Origin: Gammaproteobacteria bacterium
Lineage (GTDB): Bacteria; Pseudomonadota; Gammaproteobacteria; Xanthomonadales; Wenzhouxiangellaceae
NCBI GenBank assembly: GCA_021772975.1
Contig: JAJFKY010000006.1
Location: 1-64,000 of the forward strand
Reading direction: 5' to 3'
Length of the DNA stretch: 64,000 nucleotides
A program made the position numbers and the translations under genes. Within the stretch, counting starts at the first letter, position 1, and each line of letters starts with the position of its first letter. The notes beneath the pieces are model-generated. The model searched no databases. It saw only the letters and a program-made list of their open reading frames with translations, and was not told where the DNA came from. Positions 57,065 to 64,000 of the stretch are shown here, in pieces.

Positions 57065-58030
57065 TCAAACATTCAACAGACGCTGCATGATCACGACCGG
57101 ATCGTCAGTGGTGGCCGCGCTCTGCAGCGGCATACCCAGTTGCCGGGTCATCTGCCGGAGTTGCTCAAAGTGCTGGTCAGCATAGTCCTGATAACGCTGC
57201 CGGGAATCACGCGCCAGCGTATTCAACAGCCCGCTTTGCACGCCATTGCTGATCGGATACACACCCGGCGGGGGTGGCTGAATTTCGATGGGATCGTAGA
57301 TCTGACAGGCCGCCACATCGTTGTGCCTGCATAAGTGCGACAAATGCCGGCGGGTGTCCTGATTAAGGCCGTAGAAGTCACTGAGAATAAATACCAGACT
57401 GCCCGGCCGGGTGACGTGCCGCAGGCGTTTTAAAGCCAACGTCAATGCCTGCCCGGCCCGCTCGCTGGTATGACTGGCCAGGGCGTCGGCCAACTCACTG
57501 GCATGCACCGGGGGCTGCAACCAGGCCAGCAAATGCCGGATTAAGGCCAATGCGCCACGGCGGCCGCCGACCGGTCGCATTTCCTGATGCATATCGGCGG
57601 CAAAACCAAACGCACCGATGCGGTCACCATGCTGTACCGCCGCCCAGCCGATGCAGGCCGCCAGATGCGCCGCCAGGGTGGATTTCAGGGTTTGCCGGGT
57701 ACCGAAAAACATACTCGGACCGCAATCGAGCAGCACTATTACCGGCCGTTCGCGCTCTTCCTGAAACAGTTTGGTATGCGGTTTTCCGGTCCGCGCGGTG
57801 ACCCGCCAGTCCATGTTGCGGATATCATCGCCGGGCTGATAATTGCGTGATTCCAGATAATCCACGCCGCGCCCGCGAAAGCGGGAACGGTACACGCCGA
57901 CGGTGGTGGCGCCCACCGGGCGCCGGGGCGTCAGCGCCAGGCCGCGGGCGGCGAAGCGCAGCCTGATCAACTCATCAACCTGCGGGCGGATGCCTGTGAC
58001 GGCAGTCCTTGTACGAGTCTGATCAGGCAT
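57065..58030 (-). CDS. DUF58 domain (VWA-like) protein
   Basis: A 321-aa cytoplasmic protein with the DUF58 motifs GRGVDYLESRNYQPGDDIRN, MDWRVTARTGKPHTKLFQEE and VIVLLDCGPSMFFGT (a VWA-like MIDAS variant). DUF58 proteins go with MoxR ATPases. The ATG at 58030 is preferred to a GTG three bases upstream. It starts 65 bases after the moxR stop, in the same transcript. Confidence 0.9.
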   Translation of the reverse strand: MPDQTRTRTAVTGIRPQVDELIRLRFAARGLALTPRRPVGATTVGVYRSRFRGRGVDYLESRNYQPGDDIRNMDWRVTARTGKPHTKLFQEERERPVIVLLDCGPSMFFGTRQTLKSTLAAHLAACIGWAAVQHGDRIGAFGFAADMHQEMRPVGGRRGALALIRHLLAWLQPPVHASELADALASHTSERAGQALTLALKRLRHVTRPGSLVFILSDFYGLNQDTRRHLSHLCRHNDVAACQIYDPIEIQPPPPGVYPISNGVQSGLLNTLARDSRQRYQDYADQHFEQLRQMTRQLGMPLQSAATTDDPVVIMQRLLNV

Positions 58031-58095
58031 CACTGTCCATCCTGAGGCGCTGTAAAGCCAGGTTCATGCTGCTGCGACACTGATCCGAAGCAGCG

Positions 58096-59124
58096 CTAGG
58101 GCACCGCCACCCGTGCCAGCAGATCGGCGATCACCAGATCCGGGGTTACCCCATCGGCTTCCGCTTCGAAAGACAGTAACACCCGGTGACGCAGGACATC
58201 GGGCGCCATCGTTTGAATATCCTCCGGGGTGACGTAGTCGCGTCCGTTCAACCAGGCATGCGCCCTGGCACAGCGATCCAGGGCAATGGTGCCGCGCGGA
58301 CTGGCGCCATAACTGATCCAACGCGCCAGCTCTTCGCTGTAATGCGACGGATCGCGGGTCGCCAGGATTAACTGCACCAGGTATTCCTGCAGTTGCGGCG
58401 CCAGATATAAGTCCAGCACTTCTTCCTGGGCGGCGAATATGCTGGCCTGATCGACCATCAGCTCAACCGGCTCAAGCTGTCCCAGTCGCGAACGGGCCTG
58501 CCGGCGCGCCAATGCCAGAATACTGCTTTCCGCTCCGGCGTCCGGATAACCGATGGTAACGTGCATTAAAAACCGGTCCAGCTGCGCTTCCGGCAGCGGA
58601 TAAGTGCCTTCCTGCTCAATCGGGTTCTGGGTGGCCATCACCAGAAACAGCTTGGGCAGCGGATAAGTTACCCGACCGACCGTTACCTGATGCTCACCCA
58701 TCGCTTCGAGTAACGCCGACTGGACTTTAGCCGGGGCCCGATTGACTTCATCCGCCAGAATCAGATTATGAAACACCGGTCCCTTCTGAAATTCAAACCG
58801 GGCTTCCTGCGGACGGTAAATTTCAGTACCGGTGAGATCGGCCGGCAGCAGGTCGGGGGTGAACTGAATACGGTGAAAATCGCCATCGATACGGTCTCCG
58901 ATGGCTTTGATCGCGGTGGTCTTGGCCAGTCCGGGCGCGCCCTCCACCAGCAAATGACCATCCGCCAGCAACGCGATCAGCAACCGGTCCACCAGGGCCT
59001 GCTGGCCGATAATGCAATCCCCCACCGCCGACCTGAGTTGCTGCATCGCGGAATAGGCCGGCGACCGCTCGACTGTGGTTTGATTTTCGATGTTCTGCGT
59101 CACCGCATTGTGTTGCTCAGACAT
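58096..59124 (-). CDS. MoxR-family AAA+ ATPase
   Basis: A 342-aa AAA+ chaperone-like ATPase with Walker A EGAPGLAKTTAIKAIG, Walker B LILADEVNRAPAKVQSALLEAM, and sensor 1 FLVMATQNPIEQEGTYPLPEAQLDRF. MoxR ATPases remodel or insert metal cofactors into partner complexes together with VWA proteins, which are encoded downstream. First gene of the moxR-DUF58-DUF4381-batA-batB/C-batD operon. Confidence 0.94.
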   Translation of the reverse strand: MSEQHNAVTQNIENQTTVERSPAYSAMQQLRSAVGDCIIGQQALVDRLLIALLADGHLLVEGAPGLAKTTAIKAIGDRIDGDFHRIQFTPDLLPADLTGTEIYRPQEARFEFQKGPVFHNLILADEVNRAPAKVQSALLEAMGEHQVTVGRVTYPLPKLFLVMATQNPIEQEGTYPLPEAQLDRFLMHVTIGYPDAGAESSILALARRQARSRLGQLEPVELMVDQASIFAAQEEVLDLYLAPQLQEYLVQLILATRDPSHYSEELARWISYGASPRGTIALDRCARAHAWLNGRDYVTPEDIQTMAPDVLRHRVLLSFEAEADGVTPDLVIADLLARVAVP

Positions 59125-59461
59125 GCTCTAAAGACTCTCCGCTATGCTGCTGGCCATTGACGGCGCAGCATTGTTTATATTGATCAAAGGCTGACAATTC
59201 AATGCCCGCAGACAGGGCTTGCCAGACCTGCCTGCTCACAGCCCGCGCCTGCACTGAGCCCCGCCGCGACAGTTCAGGCCGTAACAGTTCAAGCAGTACT
59301 AGACCACTGGATAAAGCCGGTGTTCCAAACCAGCACTGACCCGGTGCATGACCAAGCGCATGCCCTTACTGCTGCCCGCGTCGGACTACCCAGGCAACCA
59401 TGCCGGTACAAGCCCAATGCTTGAGTGAGAGTGACAGAGCGGTATGGTAATGGTCGGCGGC
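59125..59461. other. Intergenic region upstream of moxR, no gene seen
   Basis: No frame here looks like a real gene. It should contain the promoter of moxR (reading leftward) and the 3' region of the SRPBCC gene. A stretch with TTGTCA and TATAAA-like bases on the minus strand near 59170-59200 is poorly spaced, so no promoter is called. Confidence 0.45.
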
Positions 59462-60067
59462 TTATCCGTGCTCGACCAGCTCGCGTAATTTACCCAGCAA
59501 TTGCGGCACGTCCCGCTTCAGAATCCGCATTTCCCCGCGCTGACCCAGGTTTTTGCTCAGGTTAACACTGGCCTGATAATACAGCACGGTTTCATCGTCA
59601 GCGATGGCGACAAAGTGCCAGCTGCCCTGAAATGCCTGCAGTTCGCCGCCCTGACGGTGAAATTCAATACGCTCGGGCCAATAATACTCAGCCCGGAATA
59701 TATTGTTGACACTGGGTAAAAAGAAATACGGTTTTAAACGGTGCAGAATGATTTCAAACGGCTGCTCATCAGCAGTCTCACCCTGCTCCATCACCCGACA
59801 CTCACGGATATCCGGCACATACCGCAGTGCCTGCTCACAACTGACCAGCACAGCCCAGACCTGTTCACGGGAGGCCTTGATACGAATGGCAGCGCGCAAC
59901 ATGACCAATGGGCTGTTGTCAGCGGTCTCCAGTTCCAGCAGAATAGCGCGATTTTCCGGCAACGCCTGATGCTGCTCGTCCGCGGCGGTGGCAGTCGGGA
60001 CAGATGCCAGCAGAAACGCGCCCAATGCCAGCCAGCCGGGATAGCGGATAGTATGACTCGTCATCAT
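59462..60067 (-). CDS. Secreted SRPBCC/START-like domain protein
   Basis: About 201 aa with a signal peptide (ending VPTATAADEQ) and an SRPBCC lipid-binding fold: LRAAIRIKASREQVWAVLVS, CEQALRYVPDIRECRV and a C-terminal helix DVPQLLGKLRELVEHG. It would bind a hydrophobic ligand in the periplasm; the ligand is unknown. The start is ambiguous among ATGs at 60088, 60067 and 60064; 60067 leaves the adjacent palindrome outside the gene. It is divergent from the TonB receptor and shares the Zur-like site. Confidence 0.8.
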   Translation of the reverse strand: MMTSHTIRYPGWLALGAFLLASVPTATAADEQHQALPENRAILLELETADNSPLVMLRAAIRIKASREQVWAVLVSCEQALRYVPDIRECRVMEQGETADEQPFEIILHRLKPYFFLPSVNNIFRAEYYWPERIEFHRQGGELQAFQGSWHFVAIADDETVLYYQASVNLSKNLGQRGEMRILKRDVPQLLGKLRELVEHG

Positions 60068-60073
60068 CTTATG

Positions 60074-60091
60074 GTAATGTAATAACATTAC
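60074..60091. promoter_or_regulatory. Zur-like palindrome between the SRPBCC gene and the TonB receptor
   Basis: GTAATGTAATAACATTAC: 7-bp arms GTAATGT (60074-60080) and ACATTAC (60085-60091) around AATA. The AATGT...ACATT form resembles gammaproteobacterial Zur boxes, and the gene to its right encodes a ZnuD-like receptor, so control by Zur is plausible. It lies 27 bases before the receptor ATG. Confidence 0.6.
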
Positions 60092-60117
60092 AAAACTACC
60101 CTTTTCCGGACCATCTC

Positions 60118-62223
60118 ATGCATCGCTATATCGTTTTACTATCGACCGTTGTTTTAGCGGTTATATCCATCCAGAATTTATCCGCACAGACACTTGCCGC
60201 CGATCCGATCGGTGACAGCACGCATAAGCTCAACGACAACTCGCACGAGGATCAAGCCAAACTGGATCGCCTGGTGGTGCGCGCCAATCCGCTGGGCGGC
60301 AGTGCTCTGGATTCGGCCCAGCCGGTCGATATCCTGACCGGCGAAAACCTGGATGACCGCAAGGAAAGCACGCTGGGTGAAACCCTGCAGGCGGAACTGG
60401 GGGTCCAGAGCACCTATTTTGGGCCTGGCGCCGGACGCCCCATCATCCGCGGGTTGGGTGGCTCTCGGGTACGGGTGCTGGAAGACGGCCTGGGAACGCT
60501 GGATGCATCCGCCGTCAGTGAAGACCATGCGGTATCCGCGGAACCGCTGCTGATCGACCGCATAGAAATTCTGCGTGGTCCGGCTACGCTGCTCTACGGC
60601 TCCAGCGCGAGCGGGGGCGTAATCAACTTGATCGACAATCGTATTCCAGAACAGCAGCAGGATTTCAGTGGCGCAGTGGAAGTGCGCGGCAATACCGTGG
60701 CCGATGAGTTCGCCGGAGTAGCGCGTCTGGATGGCGGATTCGGCGCCTTTCAGTTTCATGTAGATGGCTTTTACCGGGATACCGGCGATTACTCAATACC
60801 CGGTTTTGCACTCAGCGATTCAGCACTGGCGGAACTGGAACCCGATGAACTGGCTGAGCAGGAACCGGGGGTCCTGGAAAACAGCGCGCTGGAAAGCTCC
60901 GGCGGAACTTTCGGTGGCTCTTTTGTGGGTGACTGGGGTTATGTGGGCGTGGCTTATAAAAAATTCGACACCATTTATGGTATTCCCGCCGAATTGGAAG
61001 AGGAAGAAGAAGGCGGCGCCGGTGAACCGGAGGAAGAAGGCGGTGTCAGCATCGATTTGGACCAGGAGCGCTACGAATTAAAAAGCGGTCTGTTCACGCC
61101 GTTCGCCGGCATCAAGGAAATCAAATTCAAAATCGCCGCCAATGATTATGTCCATCAGGAACTGGAAGGCGATGAAATCGGCACCACGTTTGATATTGCA
61201 GCGGTGGAAAGCCGATTGGAAGTGGCTCACGATCCCATTGGCTGGTTTTCCGGCGTGATCGGCGTGCAATATAACGACCAGGATTTGGAGGCCATCGGCG
61301 CGGAAGCCTTTGTGCCACCGGGCAATACCGAATCTCTGGGCATATTCTTACTGGAAGAAATACCGGTGGGCGATTTTAAATTCAGCACCGGTTTCCGCTG
61401 GCAGGATGATCAGATCACGCTGGCTGATGGCCTGGATGTCAACGGTATTTCCTCACGCGACTTCACTGCTATCTCCGTCAGCGCGGGCAGCATCTGGAAT
61501 TTTGCGGATGGCTGGCAAACCGCCTTTAACTGGCAGCGCTCAGAACGCAGCCCCAATCAGGAAGAACTGTTCGCTTTCGGTCCACATATCGCCACCCAGG
61601 CTTTTGAGATTGGCGACCCAAACCTGCGCGAAGAAACCTCGAACAATTTCGATCTAAGCCTGCACAAATACGATGGAAAACTGCATTTTCGCGCGGATGT
61701 TTTTTATAACGAAATCGACGATTTTATTTTTCTGGCCAACACCGGTGATGTGGAAGACGGTTTGCCGGTACAAATCTGGAGCCAGCAGGACGCGGAATTT
61801 TATGGTTTTGAAGGCGAAGTCAGTTATTTATTTGACCAGACCAGCATCGGCAGTTTTGAATGGCGGGTATTCGCTGATATGGTCCAGGCCAACCTCAGCG
61901 ACGGCAGTGAAATCCCCCGCCTCTCTCCTACCCGCATCGGCACTGGGCTGGACTGGCACAAGGGCAACCTGCGCGCCAATATCAATTACTATCACGTGTT
62001 CAGCCGCGACGACGTCGCCGAGTTCGAAACCACGACTCCCAGCTACAATATGCTCAGTGCTAATCTGGCATACCGGTTGTACGCAGGCACATCGGAAATT
62101 GAGTTCTTTATCAAAGGCACTAATCTGACCAATGAGGAGCAGCGGGTACATACTTCGTTTTTGAAGGACTTCGCGCCCTTGCCCGGGATTAATTTTTCCG
62201 CCGGAGTGCGTGGTTATTTTTAA
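60118..62223 (+). CDS. ZnuD-like TonB-dependent outer-membrane receptor
   Basis: A 701-aa outer-membrane barrel with a signal peptide (about 1-28), a plug domain (STLGETLQAELGVQSTYFGP, GRPIIRGLGGSRVRVLEDGL, SEDHAVSAEPLLIDRIEILR, GPATLLYGSSASGGVINLID) and a C-terminal barrel ending in Phe (GVRGYF). The plug is of the ZnuD type. Neisserial ZnuD has His-rich extracellular loops; here the equivalent loop (about 291-309) is almost purely Glu/Gly. Zinc or another metal complex is the likely cargo by family and by the Zur-like site; heme or a metallophore is possible. Divergent from the SRPBCC gene. Confidence 0.9.
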   Translation: MHRYIVLLSTVVLAVISIQNLSAQTLAADPIGDSTHKLNDNSHEDQAKLDRLVVRANPLGGSALDSAQPVDILTGENLDDRKESTLGETLQAELGVQSTYFGPGAGRPIIRGLGGSRVRVLEDGLGTLDASAVSEDHAVSAEPLLIDRIEILRGPATLLYGSSASGGVINLIDNRIPEQQQDFSGAVEVRGNTVADEFAGVARLDGGFGAFQFHVDGFYRDTGDYSIPGFALSDSALAELEPDELAEQEPGVLENSALESSGGTFGGSFVGDWGYVGVAYKKFDTIYGIPAELEEEEEGGAGEPEEEGGVSIDLDQERYELKSGLFTPFAGIKEIKFKIAANDYVHQELEGDEIGTTFDIAAVESRLEVAHDPIGWFSGVIGVQYNDQDLEAIGAEAFVPPGNTESLGIFLLEEIPVGDFKFSTGFRWQDDQITLADGLDVNGISSRDFTAISVSAGSIWNFADGWQTAFNWQRSERSPNQEELFAFGPHIATQAFEIGDPNLREETSNNFDLSLHKYDGKLHFRADVFYNEIDDFIFLANTGDVEDGLPVQIWSQQDAEFYGFEGEVSYLFDQTSIGSFEWRVFADMVQANLSDGSEIPRLSPTRIGTGLDWHKGNLRANINYYHVFSRDDVAEFETTTPSYNMLSANLAYRLYAGTSEIEFFIKGTNLTNEEQRVHTSFLKDFAPLPGINFSAGVRGYF

Positions 62224-62225
62224 GC

Positions 62226-62253
62226 CTGACCCAACCAGCATCGCTTGGGTCAG
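62226..62253. terminator. Hairpin between convergent receptor and YceI-like genes
   Basis: CTGACCCAA (62226-62234) and TTGGGTCAG (62245-62253) form a perfect 9-bp stem with a 10-base loop just after the receptor stop and before the convergent gene's stop. There is no T tract on either strand, so it may be a bidirectional pause or end-protecting hairpin rather than a classical terminator. Confidence 0.5.
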
Positions 62254-62258
62254 CAACC

Positions 62259-62843
62259 TCAGCGGGGCTTGAACACCAGCGCGAAAGTCACCGGCACGGC
62301 CGTCGCGATGGCCTGCAAACCGGCCAGCTCCTGCAATTTGGCTATGCCTTCACTCAAGCCGAACTGACTGGCGTTCAGTAATACCGGCTGGATGGTTTCC
62401 ACATGCAGGTTGCCCTTGCGGTCAATGATCACCCCGACCATGGCCGTTATGGTTTGCTGCTGGCCATGCAGTGCAACATTTAACTCCAGGTCCAGCGCAT
62501 CCGCCCGCCCCGGTTCCAGCCCATGCAGCCATTCCTTATCCAACTGCGCGGTAATGCTCGCGCGCGGAAAATCCGCCACCTCGAACAAGTATTCCCGCAT
62601 GCGCTCATCACGGATGGCGATACCGGTGCTGATCGACGTCAGCGCAATATTGATGACCGCTTTGCCACTCTCATCAATCGTCCCATCCAGACTCTCAAAG
62701 CGATGCAGTTCGGCGATCTGATTATTCTTGATCGATACAACACTGACCAGGGCATACTCTTCGTGCAGCAGCCAATCGGCCGCGGCCCCGCCGGACAGCA
62801 GCCAGCCAGTCAGTAATAAACCTGCTGGATTGATTTTTTTCAC
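62259..62843 (-). CDS. Periplasmic YceI-like domain protein
   Basis: A 194-aa protein with a signal peptide (GLLLTGWLLSGGAAA) and a YceI lipocalin-like barrel: VSVVSIKNNQIAELHRFESL, VINIALTSISTGIAIRDERM and REYLFEVADFPRASITAQL. YceI proteins bind polyprenyl or isoprenoid lipids; the ligand here is unknown. The start codon is GTG with AGGAG 6 bases upstream. Convergent with the TonB receptor. Confidence 0.88.
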   Translation of the reverse strand: MKKINPAGLLLTGWLLSGGAAADWLLHEEYALVSVVSIKNNQIAELHRFESLDGTIDESGKAVINIALTSISTGIAIRDERMREYLFEVADFPRASITAQLDKEWLHGLEPGRADALDLELNVALHGQQQTITAMVGVIIDRKGNLHVETIQPVLLNASQFGLSEGIAKLQELAGLQAIATAVPVTFALVFKPR

Positions 62844-62972
62844 CGTTTGCTCCTGTCTGGCATGCTGTGGAAACTATAGCAAGTTTGTACGGCACAACCT
62901 AACGGCTCTGTCATCCAGCGGACTCAGCGACTCATCAGGTCATAGCCTGCCAGCAAGGCAGGCAGCATTTGT

Positions 62973-64000
62973 CTAAGGGGCTTCAAAGCCATCCCGGAAA
63001 AACACTTCGCCGAACAGTCCTGCACAGCCATTAAAAAATACCCGCAATAATGATTGCCGATTGGCTGCGTTCAGCGCTTCCAGCGGAAAGCCCAGATAGG
63101 CGCTGTTGAAGACCGTGCGCGCCACCGCGGCGCCGTTGCCGTTGTTACCCAGCAAGGCCAGCTGAGCCCCGTCCGCCGCGACCAGATTATCACTGACATC
63201 GACCAGGCCGGGTTGAGTGTAATCCAGCGGGTAAGGCCCAAGACCGGCAAAAATGCTGCCCGGTCCGCCACTGACGTTGAGATAGTCACCGTCATCACTG
63301 CCTGAAGTACTACCCAGGCCCAGAAAGTCGGTCATGAAAGCCGTCGGTGGCGGCCCGCGGTCCAGGAAGTAATCCTGACTGGAGATTAACAGGCAACCGC
63401 CGTTGTCCAGATATTCACCGAGCGCCGCTTCAGCGCCGCCGCCAGGCCCGGCGAAACCACCGAATTCACCACCGGTAAACCACACCACCGCGCCATACGC
63501 GGATAACTCCAACGCGTCAGGTTCGATATCCGAATTGCCGGTATCAAACACCTCAAAGTCAAACTCCAGCGCGGTTAAAGTTGCGGCGTAAAAAGCCCGC
63601 ACATCCGGATCGTTGTCATCATCGTCGACCAACAGTATGGGCGGCACCAGCTCGGTGGTGAAGCTGAACACCGCTGAACCGGTGCTGTCACCGCAGGGGT
63701 TATTGGCGGTTACCCGCCAGAAGTACTCGGTTAACGATTCCAGCGCGAAATTGATCCGGTGCGTATTGGCTGCTTCACTGGCGCTGTAGACCACCGTGCT
63801 AAATCCGGGATCGGTGGCTACTTCCACAAAATACGAGCCGGCCTGCGGCACCGCCGACCAGCTCAACATGACCGGAATATCCACATCCAGTGCGCCATCA
63901 GCGGGGACCTGCAGCGAGGGCGCGGCCGGCACGCTATTGAACACGTCCAGATTCAGCGCCACCGAATCCGGCGACGCGCCACTGGCGGTGCCGCGGATAT
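62973..64000 (-). CDS. Secreted multidomain protein, C-terminal part (start beyond right edge)
   Basis: The frame is open from base 64000 to a TAG at 62973, about 342 codons, and reads through any internal start, so the N-terminus lies outside the window. The segment begins with a bacterial pre-peptidase-like repeat (RGTASGASPDSVALNLDVFN), a fibronectin-like domain (LSWSAVPQAGSYFVEVATD...LTEYFWRVTANN), and a domain with ILLVDDDDNDPDVRAFY, YGAVVWFTGGEFGG and NGGCLLISSQDYFLDRG, resembling glutamine-amidotransferase-like domains of secreted peptidases. It ends FGEVFFRDGFEAP. A protease N-terminal domain is likely but not seen. Confidence 0.8.
   Translation of the reverse strand, partial: IRGTASGASPDSVALNLDVFNSVPAAPSLQVPADGALDVDIPVMLSWSAVPQAGSYFVEVATDPGFSTVVYSASEAANTHRINFALESLTEYFWRVTANNPCGDSTGSAVFSFTTELVPPILLVDDDDNDPDVRAFYAATLTALEFDFEVFDTGNSDIEPDALELSAYGAVVWFTGGEFGGFAGPGGGAEAALGEYLDNGGCLLISSQDYFLDRGPPPTAFMTDFLGLGSTSGSDDGDYLNVSGGPGSIFAGLGPYPLDYTQPGLVDVSDNLVAADGAQLALLGNNGNGAAVARTVFNSAYLGFPLEALNAANRQSLLRVFFNGCAGLFGEVFFRDGFEAP

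Overview
The window is a contiguous, mostly housekeeping stretch of a GC-rich gammaproteobacterial chromosome. The assignment rests on gene order: yhbY divergent from rlmE-ftsH-folP-glmM, petABC-sspA-sspB, surE-pcm-yqaA-nlpD, dcd/mrp near metG, and rnfABCDGE-nth, all of which are gammaproteobacterial blocks. Family or genus cannot be settled from the sequence alone. Both ends cut through genes for large secreted proteins.

Layout. 1-9098 (minus): an uninterrupted reading frame of more than 3,000 codons for a secreted SpvB/Rhs-type protein (signal peptide, leucine-rich region, fibronectin-like region, SpvB domain, calcium-binding FG-GAP repeats, start of YD repeats); its C-terminus lies off the left edge. 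9518-14929: glmM, folP, ftsH, rlmE and divergent yhbY. 14951-19521: Mth938-like gene, nlpD, yqaA, pcm, surE, then an Smr-domain gene and a DUF3301 gene. 19584-23449: sspB, sspA and the cytochrome bc1 genes. 23516-23796: a MITE-like element. 23948-28433: DegS/AlgW-type protease, dcd, mrp/apbC, a small winged-helix gene and nhaA. 28485-36315: metG, a complete rnfABCDGE operon and nth.

36551-39309 is the most distinctive accessory locus: a four-gene operon of the HvfA/B/C/D (bufferin-like) type. It has a secreted Cys-rich precursor with eight EGSCG motifs, a DUF692 multinuclear-iron oxidase, a DUF2063 partner and a DoxX membrane protein. It ends at a strong terminator and is preceded by repeated TTCGAC half-sites. 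In Haemophilus such a system makes a copper-binding modified peptide.

39446-50236: a VOC protein, a REP-like palindrome cluster, aspS and fmdB, an M49-like lipoprotein peptidase, an AT-rich HNH gene in a repeat-filled island, then amiC, tsaE, nnrDE and queG. 50299-59124: a class III aminotransferase and a six-gene MoxR/DUF58/DUF4381/BatA/BatB-C/BatD operon. 59462-62843: a secreted SRPBCC protein divergent from a ZnuD-like TonB-dependent receptor, with a Zur-like palindrome between them, and a YceI-like protein. 62973-64000: the C-terminal part of another secreted protein. No tRNA, rRNA, CRISPR array, integrase or transposase gene was seen.
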